Part shown: positions 10,521-20,976 of the stretch, one piece after another
Numbering within the stretch: position 1 is the first letter of the stretch
Layout of the letters: each line of letters begins with the position of its first letter
NCBI GenBank assembly: GCA_963921425.1
Contig: OY992835.1
Location: 23,188,001-23,252,000 of the forward strand
Reading direction: 5' to 3'
DNA from: Dryas octopetala
Taxonomy: Eukaryota > Streptophyta > Magnoliopsida > Rosales > Rosaceae
DNA length: 64,000 bases
The notes under the pieces: model-generated
The model's input: only the letters and a program-made list of their open reading frames with translations
The model's database searches: none
Told to the model about the DNA's origin: nothing
Position numbers and translations under genes: made by a program

Positions 10521-11585
10521 TCAGTAGTGACTAATTGTGTGATCCATGCATGTGCGACCCTGTAGAGGACGATCATCATCATCCAGGTTCCAGAGGCAGC
10601 CCCATAACCCATCTTCATCTCCATTACTAATGATATCTGACCAATATTCTATACCATGGTATTGGTTGTTCAACACAGGAAAACAGCATTGGACTCGGTC
10701 CTCTTCCAAGGTAACAACCATATTCTCATCTTGCCTTGCTTCTGTCTCATCATGATGATGAGTCATTTCTCCTAGTTTGTTGCTGCTGGCCTCCACATGT
10801 GGTGCTACTGTGGGTGATCTTATCATGTTCATGTTTTCTTCATCCTTCTCAGCTAGTTGTTGTATTTGAGCTGCTTTTCGTTTTTCTTGCTGAATCTGAT
10901 GGTGAGTAGATTTCTCTGCTTTCTTTTTGAAATGGGTTCTCCAGAAGTTCTTTATCTCATTGTCTGTTCTCCCAGGCAAGTATCTTGCAATGGTAGACCA
11001 TCTGCATATATGTAATATTATATTTATTGCTCAGAATTCTAAGATCAATAATTATTAGCGAATGTCAACAATTCCGTTGTCGTCCAGCGGTTAGGATATC
11101 TGGCTTTCACCCAGGAGACCCGGGTTCGATTCCCGGCAACGGAACTTTTTTTTTATACCCCAAAAAGAAAAATTTAATTAATTTAATCCATCTTCATGTA
11201 TGTACTTACTTACTTGTTACCCCATAAAGCATGCAATTCAATGATGAAGCCTTCCTCTTGAGGTGTTATAGGACCTCTCTTTAGTCCAGGCCTAAGATAA
11301 TTCACCCATCTAAGCCTGCAACTTTTCCCATTCCTCTTCAAACCTGCAAAATTTATTAACCCATCTCAGCATCTACAAAATGAAGTTAATTAAGACTCCA
11401 AAAATGAAGTAATTATATGCATGCTTAATAGTAATTATAGATATACCTGCACACCTAGCCACAGAACTCCATCTTCCCTCTCCATTTAAGTTCACATATT
11501 CACTTAGCAGCTTATCCTCCTCAGGAGTCCAAGGACCCTTCCTCCACCCTTGTTCTGCAGCACCCCAACCCATCATTGCTACCAT
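10521..11585 (-). CDS. R2R3-MYB transcription factor
   Basis: Three exons, 11585-11447, 11343-11214 and 11001-10521, all with GT-AG borders, give 249 aa. R2 (residues ~14-65) has the regular Trp pattern WRKGPW, GEGRW, CRLRW; R3 (~66-117) has the usual hydrophobic residue in place of the first Trp, then LWGNKW and [19 protein letters not shown] and [13 protein letters not shown] are R2R3-MYB hallmarks. The C-terminal half is Gln/His/Glu-rich and acidic, ends in a Trp/Asp-rich patch ([12 protein letters not shown]) and may be an activation region. The subgroup is not one I can tie to an Arabidopsis member, so no symbol is given. Intron positions are the conserved ones of the family. Intron 2 contains a complete tRNA-Glu on the opposite strand. 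The first of three nearby Met codons (11585) is used. Confidence 0.92.
11073..11144 (+). tRNA. tRNA-Glu (anticodon UUC), nested in a MYB intron
   Basis: A 72-nt cloverleaf: acceptor TCCGTTG/CAACGGA perfectly paired, D arm TCGTCCAGCGGTTAGGA, anticodon TTC in CTTTCAC, T arm CCGGGTTCGATTCCCGG, discriminator A. It is antisense inside intron 2 (11213-11002) of the MYB gene. A CAA triplet just upstream (11066-11070) is the usual plant tRNA initiation context, and T8 at 11146-11153 can terminate Pol III. It looks functional. Confidence 0.95.
11146..11153 (+). terminator. Pol III oligo(T) terminator of tRNA-Glu
   Basis: A T8 run directly after the tRNA-Glu 3' end. On the MYB sense strand it is an A run inside intron 2. 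Confidence 0.7.
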
Positions 11586-11713
11586 GATCTTTAATAAATA
11601 TATATCTCACTTTCAATTGATCACTACCTTGCTAATTGTCTAGCTCTCTGTTGTATTGTAATTTTATTTGTAGGACTCACACTTTGCACAATATGCATGC
11701 ATGGTTACTCCCT

Positions 11714-11722
11714 TTATATATA
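11714..11722 (-). promoter_or_regulatory. TATA box of the MYB gene (probable)
   Basis: TATATATAAAG on the minus strand lies about 130 bp upstream of the MYB start codon, leaving room for a ~100-nt 5' UTR. Placement only; no other core element was checked. Confidence 0.5.
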
Positions 11723-12907
11723 CATATGATATTCTCTCCCTCTCAATCAGTGACCAGCTAGCTTTACTTCAATGTTTTATTTTATTTAATATGTACCCTG
11801 ATGATCGATGATGATGATCTCAGTAGCTAGCACTGGTCAAAATCCAAGATCTTTGAATCGAATCTGAAATCTCTGCTTGAGTCTCTTCCTGAAGTTGACC
11901 CTTCCATCTACAAATCTGACTCCAAGTGTTCCAACATGCTGCTGACCACGTCAATATATATTTTCAACCAATCACACCACAACAACTGTGTCGTCCTCAA
12001 ACTCCTAGTCACCGTACCAGATGACATCAGTGCCAATATTCCTTAAAATAACACAAACCCACATTGTCTCTCATAATCAACAACAGTGAAATTAAGCATA
12101 TCTTAGTTTAATTTAGCTGAAATAAAAAAGCTAGTGGGTAGTTGGTGTCTCCTTGAAAAGGGCTTTTGGTCCAATGCGTTTGCAACATATGTGATACAAG
12201 CATTGCATGCTTTATTTACACTGTTTATGGTTTAATAACCTCTAATTTTTTAAGCAAAGAGAAGGTTCTAGGATGCTATATAGGGTAATGGGGCATATAA
12301 AGTTTTGGAAGGAGGGGATGACTCTGATGAGTCACCTCTCCTACACCTGGCCTTTGGGCTTTATCTATAAGTAGCTTATTAGGAAAGTTAGAACCTGTTT
12401 AATTGGTTTTAACTTTTAAGTCATTTTTTAATGAGTGCTTGCCCATATATAGGTATTGATGGTAATAGAAACTATATAGTAAAGAGTTCAAGATCTTGTA
12501 AAGCTTGCTTAAAGATTACAGAGTATGAAATATATGCTTGGATTTGATGGGGCCAAAAAGAAGGTATATATAAAGTGTTGTAGTTGTTCTCTAATCGATT
12601 GATTAATTATTGACCAGCGTATAGATTTTTGACAAACAAGTGCTAAACTTTTGGTCCTCCAAACCTTTGAGTGATATAATTACTTCAGCAATGACCATGA
12701 ACCCGGACAACTTTATTTTGGAGAAGCTTGGAACTATATGTCCCTATCATTCTAAACATTTTAACATATTTTGTGCATCTTTCAGAGGAGACATTTCAAA
12801 TTAATTAACCAACTCCTCCATCATCTATATGATATGCTTCTGCTCATTAAATGTAGATGATATATATATTATATGGCTTCTAGAAGGATCTGGTTATGGC
12901 ATATCTG
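11723..12907. other. Intergenic, distal MYB upstream region
   Basis: AT-rich sequence with no supported ORF or repeat that I can name. It presumably includes upstream regulatory DNA of the MYB gene and ends at the TRIM insertion site. Confidence 0.6.
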
Positions 12908-13756
12908 TGTTGAGAGTAATGTGAAGCAATGTCCCACATCGGAAAACTGTCTTGGGCCTCTCCACCCATTACCAATTGGTTTTGGGTTGGATGCTCTAAT
13001 TCTATCATGGTATCAGAGCTTGGTTATCCGCGTGTAAGGTCCAACGGCCACACATGCTCTCACGTCACCCAATACAATTTGTTCACGTGTAAGGCTCAAA
13101 ATATCGCCACACGTGCGGGGGCGTGTTGAGAGTAATGTGAAGCAATCACTACAAGAAAAACCTTAATAGACATCACTACATAGATATCAGTTTTAACGTA
13201 ATCGATATTGTAAAAATTTTTAATATCAGTTAGATTTTTAGTTTTTTAAAATTGATATCTAAACACGTTTATATATCGTCATGTTATAAATCTGATATCT
13301 AAAGTTTTGAGTATAAGTTACTGTTACGTAAAAAACTGATATCTAATTGTCATAACTGATATCTAAACCCTAAACTAATATAAAGAAAAAGGCGCTCGTT
13401 ACTGTTCACTCTAAGTTTATTTTTTTTCCCACGTACCTTCTAACTTCATACCCCATATATCCCTCAACACTCTCACTCTCACTCAACCACAAACCCTCAC
13501 TGAACCCCCAGACCAGAATCCATGAGGTCTCTACCTCATCGATCCTACTTCTCAAAAATTCCCAAAGGCTTGAGAACTCTTCACTCGCAGACACATTCAC
13601 TCAGACTCCATCAGACAAAACTCAGGTCCTTCCCTCTCACCCTCGCTCATTGAGACCAAACTCAGATCGACCAAACTCTCCTTCGATCTCTCTATCTCTC
13701 TTTTCTCTTCCTCCTAAACACGATTCACTCATCCAAAATTGCAAAACCCCCAAATT

Positions 13757-13944
13757 CTAGGGTTTCACTTTCTCTCTCTGATGGAAGGCAACGACAAGAC
13801 CTCGGGACCAATGATACGAGATCTATCACCCATCGTCCAACACCCATCGCCTAGGGTTTCACTTTCTCTCTCTGATGGAAGGCAACGACGAGACCTCGGG
13901 ACCAATGATACGAGATCTATCACCCATCGTCCAACACCCATCGC
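13757..13944 (+). repeat. 94-bp tandem duplication in the CACTA interior
   Basis: Units 13757-13850 and 13851-13944 begin CTAGGGTTTCACTTTCTCTC and differ at one position that I can see. They lie in a pyrimidine-rich stretch upstream of the captured E3 gene, probably its promoter or 5' UTR. The overlapping ORFs on both strands here come from this repeat. Confidence 0.8.
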
Positions 13945-14320
13945 CTAGTATCCATCGTCTAGCTTTTTGTGTAACACCTATCCAACTCCGACTTTGTTCT
14001 CCGAGAGCTCTCTCAGGTACTCTCTCTCGCTCTTGCTTTTTGTGTTTTTTATTCACCTTGTTTGCTTGCTATACTCTTCCTTCGGAAGCCTGATTTTCTC
14101 TATTATTTTTAGAAATTTTGGTTGAATTTAGACAAATTTAGGCCCCGTTTGGGAATCAGCATTTCAACCTCTGCGTTCTGTTACTGCTCTGCAAGGTAAG
14201 CTAGGCCTTGCTCATGGAGTAATGGTCTTCTTCTTCTTCCTCCTTCTCTCGCCATTTTTTACAGCTTGTTTCAGCTTAAATGTTTCTGGGTATCTTGATT
14301 TATTAAGGTAACTTTGGAGA

Positions 14321-16770
14321 ATGGAGAGCGGCTTCGAGACCCTGATCTCCATTAACGACCTTTCTCATCAAACTGACCAGTCTGCCATGGACCTGGGATC
14401 TGGAAAATTCGGGTATTCATAATTCATTCGTTTCTAATTTTCAATTTTTTTTTGCTTTTTTCGGAAAACAAAGATTGGTTTTTGAACTGATTTTTATGAC
14501 TAATTTTGGTTGGTGAAATATATTTGAAGGTGCACGCATTATAGAAGGAGATGCAAGATCAGAGCACCATGTTGTGATGAGATTTTCGATTGCAGGCATT
14601 GCCATAACGAATCCAAAGTCAGTTTTTGCTATTGGGTTTTTATTTAACTTTGATTAGCAATAATAATATTTACAACTCAGCATCTTATAATTTGGGTGGA
14701 TTTTTTTTTTTTTTTAGCAGAATTCAATGGAAGTTGATCCTCTTGATCGCCATGACCTTCCTCGCCATGATCTGAAAAGGGTTAGCTGCTTTTACTGTCT
14801 CTCTCACTTGCTTTTTAAGTTTGTATGATTTTTAGCTATAAGATTAATACGCAGCCAGCTGTAGAAGTCTTTAAAAGGAATGGGAAATAGAATTAAAAAT
14901 TATGACGTACCTTTCATTTTCACAAGTAGATTTGATTTTATCTGGGTTTTGCTGGATATGAATTTCCTTAGATTTACTTTCCTTTAACTCTCCTAATGTG
15001 AATGTTAAAGGGTTCAAATCAAAAGATGCAAACTTTATGGATAAGGTTCAGCATCTTTCTTTTCTTTCTCTGTGGAATACTTGGACCTATTATGCCAACT
15101 TGTATTAGTCCTTTTCTTTTCTTTCCTTTTTTTTTTTTTCCATCTTCCTGACCTTCTTCTTCTTCTTTTTTCCATGGTCATCTGCTCCTTGTGCAACACA
15201 GAACAAGATGTAAGCCTTCTTTTTAAAAATTCTGATAATAGTAACAGTAATTATAATTCAAGGATGGTGTTAATGACTACTGAAGTTCTGATATTCATTC
15301 AGGTCCAACAGCACTGTACTCAATGTGGGGTTTGCATGGGAAACTATTTTTGCTCCAAATGCAAGTTTTTTGATGACGATGTAAGCTTCTGAGTTCTTGT
15401 TTATGAAAAAAAGAGAGCTTATTGAGTTCAGCTTATCTCATATATATAAAGCCCTGTTTTTAGTTCATTTGTTTTGGAAATCCATTTTATTTTGCTAGGT
15501 TTCAAAAAATCAGTACCATTGTGACAAATGTGGTATCTGCAGGTTAAACTCTTTCTGCACTTTTTCGTTGTTCCTTTTTATTATTGTTTGCCTGTTTTTT
15601 TTACTTTTATTTTGATTTTGATTTTTAGGAACTACCTTTCATTACCTTACTTCTAGTAAAGATTCTTCATTGATAAAACACTTGCATGTGCCTAAATTTG
15701 TTTTACTTGGTATTACAGAACTGGAGGTGAGGATACTTTTTTCCACTGTGACAAGTGTGGTAAGACGTTAACCCCCCCACGTTTTCTTTACTTCTTTGAA
15801 ATCCTTTTAATTATGCCTTTTTCAATAATCTAAATTGGATGTCTCTATCTGTGATTTAGGATGTTGTTACTCAACAGTGTTGAAGGATTCACACAATTGT
15901 GTGGAAAATGCAATGCATCACAATTGCCCTGTGTGCTTTGAGGTAAACTTTGGAGGATGCTATTTCTAAAAATTATTATACAGAGTTTTCTGCTTAATAG
16001 TGCACCAACTCACATCAGTTATTTGTGCAGTTTCTTTTCGATACAATGACAGACATTACTGTCTTGCCATGTGGACACACTATACATTTGGAATGTGTGA
16101 AGGAGATGGAGCAGCATTTCCAGTAATTCTTTTTTGTATTCAAGATATATGTATATACTATAGAAGGATGATCTGATATAAATTGTTGATATAAATTATA
16201 AAAAATCTGTAGTCTTGATTTATTTTATTCTTGGACTGTTGTGAATCCATATTAATTGTGCATAACTCTGCAGGTATTCATGCCCGGTTTGCTCAAAATC
16301 ATACTGCGATATGTCCCGTGTGTGGGAGAAACTTGATCACGAGGTAAATCTACAATTCAATCATTTAAGCTTTTCATTGTAAGAATGATTTGAGTCATAT
16401 AACTGCCTCATCGTTACCTTTATTTTCTAGCTTACTAATCTCTTTCAAATCAATTTCAGGTTGCTGTAACTCCCATGCCTCAAATCTATCAAAATAAGAT
16501 GGTAAGTACACTCATGATAACTTCTGTGACTTTGGCAACAAGGGTGATTAAATTTTTCACTTATATTTAATTAACTACGGTGGTAAAAATGCACATTTAT
16601 TTTGCTGTTACATTTAGGTTTGGATCCTCTGCAATGATTGTGGGGAAACATCAGAGGTAAATTTCCACATTGTGGCACATAAATGCCTCAAATGCAAATC
16701 CTATAATACAAGGCAGACACAAGGAAGGCCAGCCTCATGCACATCAAGGATTACGGAGATGGTGAGATAA
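14321..16770 (+). CDS. CHYR1: CHY zinc-finger/RING E3 ubiquitin ligase (MIEL1/CHYR1 type), captured in a CACTA element
   Basis: Twelve exons: 14321-14412, 14530-14617, 14721-14780, 15177-15209, 15303-15380, 15499-15542, 15719-15759, 15860-15942, 16031-16122, 16274-16343, 16460-16501, 16618-16770. They sum to 876 nt (291 aa), the usual length of the plant family. In order: CHY zinc finger ([21 protein letters not shown]), CTCHY finger ([26 protein letters not shown]), RING-H2 ([26 protein letters not shown]) and a C-terminal zinc ribbon ([22 protein letters not shown]). All metal ligands look intact. Homologues ubiquitinate MYB30 or act in ABA responses. All introns are GT-AG except intron 3, whose 3' end reads CATG before GTC instead of CAG. 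Exon 4 (33 nt, in phase) may therefore be skipped, losing 11 residues and two Cys. The gene is transposon cargo, so a parent copy should exist elsewhere. Confidence 0.85.
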
Positions 16771-17700
16771 CAAAAGATTTATGATGTATTAGTTTCTAAA
16801 TTATATCGATTAGTGTCACAAAAAGGTAGCTCTTAGTTGTGACAAAGGAGGGGTAGTGCTGGTCCCTTTATTCTTTGCATACTAGTTTCTCGGCAGGTTC
16901 ACTTGTGGAATATTTGCTCATATTTGAGCCATTTTCTGTATGCTAGTGGGTAGGGTCAGCAGGTTACATTTGAAAGCAGGGGAATACATTGTATGAGAGC
17001 TTCATCAATGGAAAATGTTTCTAGATTTCACAGAGATATCATGATTAAAGTTTGTAATCCAATCATAAATCTAGGTTTGCAACTGGTACTAGATTGCTTG
17101 AATAAAATCAATGAATTTTCGTGTAGCAAAATTTAAGTTCATATTAGACCTTCTGAGATGGACTTGCACACCACAGCTTTGGAAGTACATATAGAATTTT
17201 CTAAGCTGGTATCCTTAACCGACATGTGCAAGTACCAATTTATTACCAGGTGTTTGGTTTATTTCTTATATAGTATATAATGCTTTATGTGTTTTTTGGT
17301 ACACTGTAGGCTTTAAATTCAGTTTCTCATTTATCAAATTGAATTCCTTATATATGTGTATATATATATGTATATTTTTTTCTTTTTGGGTAACTCTCAG
17401 AATATACGTGGTGGAAGAGTGAAATTCCAGTCTATGCTTGCATGAAATCGTGTTTAGTTATTCACGGCACAGTATATTTGAGGTTTGAAGAAATTTGGAT
17501 ACCTACTTAACAGTGAAAAAATGTGAAATATGTCATTAAATCTGTGCTGAAATATAGATAAAGAAAAATGACAGAACGAAATATAGATAAATATTTGAGT
17601 TTTGTGGTGATGATTTTTCTGTCATTGGACCATTCAAGGACTAACATGCTATGTATAATTGTTATTAGTGAGCTCAAACTCTTCTTATTTTTTGATTTAG

Positions 17701-18020
17701 CAATGGAGCTTGCATTGTCTCTAGAGAAACTAACAAATGAAAAGCTGCTCAACCTACACCATGTAAGGAATCTATTCTTATTCCATGCTATTTTCTTAGC
17801 TTGAGATGATGATAGTTTTAGCAGATTATATTTGGTATATGTTAATTCACCAGTAACACCATTTGATTCATGGTAAGAATTAACACACGCCACTATGTTT
17901 GAAGATTCAAACCTATGAGGCGATGCTATGCTCTAATACATGCTTTTATGTGACTAACAGGTTGCTGATCGGAACAAAGATGTGTAGTTGTCAGATTTCA
18001 TAGAAACCGAGTTTCTAACT
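17701..18020 (+). pseudogene. Ferritin gene fragment (two 3' exons), captured in a CACTA element
   Basis: Exon 17701-17762 reads MELALSLEKLTNEKLLNLHH, preceded by a TTTAG acceptor and followed by GTAAGG. This is the conserved plant ferritin helix. After a 198-bp intron ending in ACAG, the next segment from 17961 reads VADRNKDV, a TAG stop at 17985-17987, then LSDFIETEFL; similarity to ferritin ends there. The order and phase match the penultimate and last exons of plant ferritins. The upstream four-helix region and the C-terminal end (GHGVWHFDQM) are missing, so it is not functional ferritin. It shares orientation with the E3 gene upstream, so a chimeric transcript is possible. Confidence 0.85.
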
Positions 18021-18466
18021 ATACTAGCTAGTTCACATTCAAATCTTTTGTATAGGCAGAATTTAGGCCTAGCTGAATTACACTGTCATGCCTTCATTAT
18101 TTTTGTACATGTTGGCATGTGTTTAATTAGGATCTAGCTAGTTGGAGATGGATTTTGTGAAGGTTATGGAGATAGGATAGTGATTTTGGGGTATACATGA
18201 TGAGGGTTATCCATATTTTTATATGGATTTGTAATCTTATTTTGTTAACTTCATTACTGAGTTTGGATGTTGGATTCATTTTTATGAATGGAAGAATTTA
18301 AGTTGGATTACTTTAGAAGCTTAGTAATTTGCGTGGATGCATATTTACCAATTAATTTTTATCAATATCAGAAGCCTATTGCATATCAGATTATGTAAAA
18401 ATGCAACGATAAGGAATGAATTTTAAACATCATTTAAAAAACAAAAAACCGATATCTAAAGCATAT

Positions 18467-18767
18467 TTTTATATCAGATTTTAAGTACCAAATCAATATG
18501 TTATACACCTTTTATATCAGATTTTTAGTATAAAATCGATATGTTATACACCTTTTATATCAGATTTTAAGTACCAAACCGATATGTGATACACCATTTA
18601 TATCAGATTTTTAGTATAAAACCGATATGTTATACACCTTTTATATCAGATTTTAAGTACCAAACCGATATGTGATACACCATTTATATCCAATTTTAAT
18701 TACAAAACCGATATGCTATACTTATTTTATATCTGATTTTAAGTACCAAGACGATATCATAAGTATC
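18467..18767. repeat. 43-bp subterminal tandem array (7 units) of the CACTA element
   Basis: Seven head-to-tail 43-bp units, each beginning TTTATATCAGATTTT or close to it and containing CGATATG. Two versions alternate (AAGTACC against TAGTATA), giving a higher-order 86-bp period. The array sits ~230 bp from the 3' end, where CACTA transposase-binding repeats are expected. Confidence 0.85.
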
Positions 18768-19082
18768 TTACATATCGGAATGTAGTTTTTAAGATATCAG
18801 AAATCATTAATATCTGATAACAATGATGGTATATCATATCGGATTATCAAACAAATACGATATCTAATATAATATAGACATCAGTGAATAACCGATATGT
18901 AATATGGGAGAATAGATATCGGCACGCATTATATCGGTTGGAAACCTAAATAGATATCGGTTTATCACTGATATATATGAAGGTTTTTCTTGTAGTGAAT
19001 GTCCCACATCGGAAAACTGTCTTGGGCCTCTCCACCCATTACCAATTGGTTTTGGGTTGAATGCTCTAATTCTATCAATCTG

Positions 19083-19871
19083 GACACCATCAAACCATTA
19101 CTTCAACTTGGTAAATTCTGTCTCTCATTTTCTTCCTTTTTTATAGTGGCTACAGAGTACAAACTAAAAGAATAAAAGAAGAAATGGTCCCCCACTGCCC
19201 CTTTTGGCATAACATTTTGCACAAGTATTTAATAGTTAAATTCCACTACCATGTAGATGATTAACAGTAGGTGCTATATATATATATTAAAGGTTTTTAT
19301 TTTTATATATTAATATTACTTTTTTGGACTAATTAGATTTCCAAAATCAGTTGGTCTGAAGATTATAGTTTGGGACTTAACATGAAGGTTAACACAAATT
19401 TAACATTTTGCAAAACTAATAATTTATTAAAAATAAATCTGATTCTTGAATGAGTTGTCTCTCACTTGTTATATTAAGTTGGATTGCTGAAGATTATTTA
19501 CGAGCTTGGGCTTAGGTTATACGTTTAGCAATGAGAGGATGACTTGTAGAACATTGTTATGGGCCGGAAGGCAGAAACTCTATTAAATAGAAAGCCCAAC
19601 CCAATGTAAATTTGTGGACTATGGCTTGTCCGACCGTCCTGATCGAATTGGGCTAGATTAGTGCTGCGTGCAGAAGCTGGGTCGTCTCGGGATCTTGAAT
19701 TCAAAGACCCATGTAAAACGGACGGTCCAAAAATCCTAAGAATTTCTGCAATCGACGGTGGAAATTGGAAATGTTATGCTCTATCAATCTATGATCCTGT
19801 GGATAGCACACTGATTATTTCCTTCTGTTGACTAATTTTTTTAATTTAATTTTATTGTTTTAAGTTGCAAG
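19083..19871. other. Intergenic, no gene seen
   Basis: AT-rich sequence between the TRIM element and a candidate transposon. No supported ORF or repeat. Confidence 0.6.
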
Positions 19872-20180
19872 CAAGGAATTTCGCCGAAATTTTTGTTTTT
19901 TTGGGATCCCGAAATTTTATCACATATCCATTATTTTTCAGTATTATTTCGGCGAAATTTCGAACACGGAGCAAGTGTATCTTTGTAAAATTTCTTCAAA
20001 TTTTGTCGAAATTTCACTACTGTGACTAATACTCCTAGCCCATACTCAGATCTCTCTCTCTCTCTTCTCTATGTCTTCTCCCTCTGCGATGAGGTTGGGG
20101 ATAGAGAGAGAAGAGATCTGGAGAGGGTTTCGGCGGCAGGGACGAGATGAGGCTGCGAAAGAGAGAGAGAGATGAGGTTG

Positions 20181-20218
<38 letters not shown>

Positions 20219-20969
20219 CTGGGAGGGAAAAGAGGAAGGGAGGGAGAAGGGGGAAGGAGGAGAGATAAGAGATCTCTGTGTGGAAAGAAAAAAGAAAGAG
20301 GAAGAGATGCTCTGCATGGAAAGAAAAAAGAAAGAGGAAGGAGAGAGTCATGGGAGAGGAGAAAATGAAAGAAAGAAAAAAGAGGAAAATGAAGGAAAGA
20401 AAAAAAAAAAAGGATTTAGGGTTGATTGAGGTTTGGGGACCTTGAGCAATTGGAAAGAAAAAAAAAAAAGATTTGAGATTTTGTTTAGAATTTGATTTGG
20501 CTCTTTTGAGATTTCGTTTAATTGTTTTTAAACCTTAAACCCTAATACATTTTTTTATAAAAAATAATTAAAAATACCCTAAAAGGCCTAAACCCTAATA
20601 TTTTATACCATATCCTAATGAATATAGAATATAGATTATAAAATATATAGAGTTTAGTGTATAGATTATAAAATATAAAAAATATACTAATTTCATTTAT
20701 TTATTATACTAATTTTATTTAACAGTAATTGCCTCTAGCGCGCATTATATTCATCTTATATCACATGAAACCTACTATATAATTTTATTTCTTCAATATT
20801 TTTTATCAATGTAATAGATAATATATTAAATACACATATGATCAAGTTTTATTCAAAATTTATGTATTTTGATAGTAATTTTCATTGTCTTTATCTAATT
20901 TTGTCGAAATCAAAATTTTCATCGAAATTTCCATCAAAAATTTTTTGAAATTGAAATTTTACTCCTTAA
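19872..20969. mobile_element. Possible non-autonomous element with AAATTTCG-rich ends
   Basis: TTGCAAG occurs just outside both ends (19865-19871, 20970-20976). Inside, CAAGGAATTTCGCCGAAAT faces a right end whose complement starts TTAAGGAGTAAAATTTC. Both ends are rich in CGAAATTT words. The middle is purine-rich low-complexity DNA. The inverted repeats are weak, so the call is tentative; a 7-8 bp duplication would suggest hAT. Confidence 0.3.
20155..20420 (+). repeat. Purine-rich (GA)n / GAAAGAAAA low-complexity tract
   Basis: A (GA)n microsatellite near 20177-20215, followed by a degenerate GGAAAGAAAAAAGAAAGAGG repeat to about 20400. The long overlapping frames here are charge-biased artefacts of the repeat, not genes. 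Confidence 0.85.
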
Positions 20970-20976
20970 TTGCAAG

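Larger units (their letters stand above)
13147..18997 (+). mobile_element. Pack-CACTA transposon carrying two captured host gene segments
   Basis: 5851 bp. The 5' end CACTACAAGAAAAACCTT and the reverse complement of the 3' end are identical for 18 bp. A 3-bp duplication AAT (13144-13146, 18998-19000) completes the CACTA (En/Spm) signature, and the continuous TRIM LTR gives the empty site. Subterminal regions (13150-13390, 18430-18990) are filled with GATATC/TATCAG words and a 43-bp tandem array, typical of CACTA transposase-binding regions. No transposase-like frame is present. The interior has a CHY-RING E3 gene with introns (14321-16770) and ferritin exons (17701-~18020), both in the plus orientation. 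Confidence 0.9.
12908..19077 (+). mobile_element. TRIM retroelement (miniature LTR element), whole, with a nested CACTA insertion
   Basis: Terminal-repeat retrotransposon in miniature, about 316 bp without the insert. The 5' LTR is 12908-13007 (100 bp, TG...CA). The primer-binding site TGGTATCAGAGC (initiator tRNA-Met type) is 13008-13019. A short non-coding interior ends in a G-rich polypurine stretch just before 13124. The 3' LTR is 13124-13146 plus 19001-19077, split by the CACTA element. TSD ATCTG lies at 12903-12907 and 19078-19082. The two LTRs differ at about one site in 100, so the element is young (order of a million years or less, with wide error). It carries no genes, as is normal for TRIMs. 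Confidence 0.9.

Noticed and set aside
13739-14093. Overlapping ORFs on both strands upstream of the E3 gene
   Set aside because: Produced by the 94-bp tandem duplication; both strands stay open because the unit is repeated.
15072-15392. 106-codon ORF with CxxC motifs
   Set aside because: It is exons 4 and 5 of the captured E3 gene read through intron 4 and the preceding intron, not a separate gene.
18467-18767. CRISPR-like regular repeats
   Set aside because: Units are directly adjacent with no unique spacers, and this is plant DNA; it is a transposon subterminal satellite.
20046-20429. Four overlapping Ser/Leu- or Arg/Glu-rich ORFs
   Set aside because: Artefacts of a purine-rich low-complexity tract.
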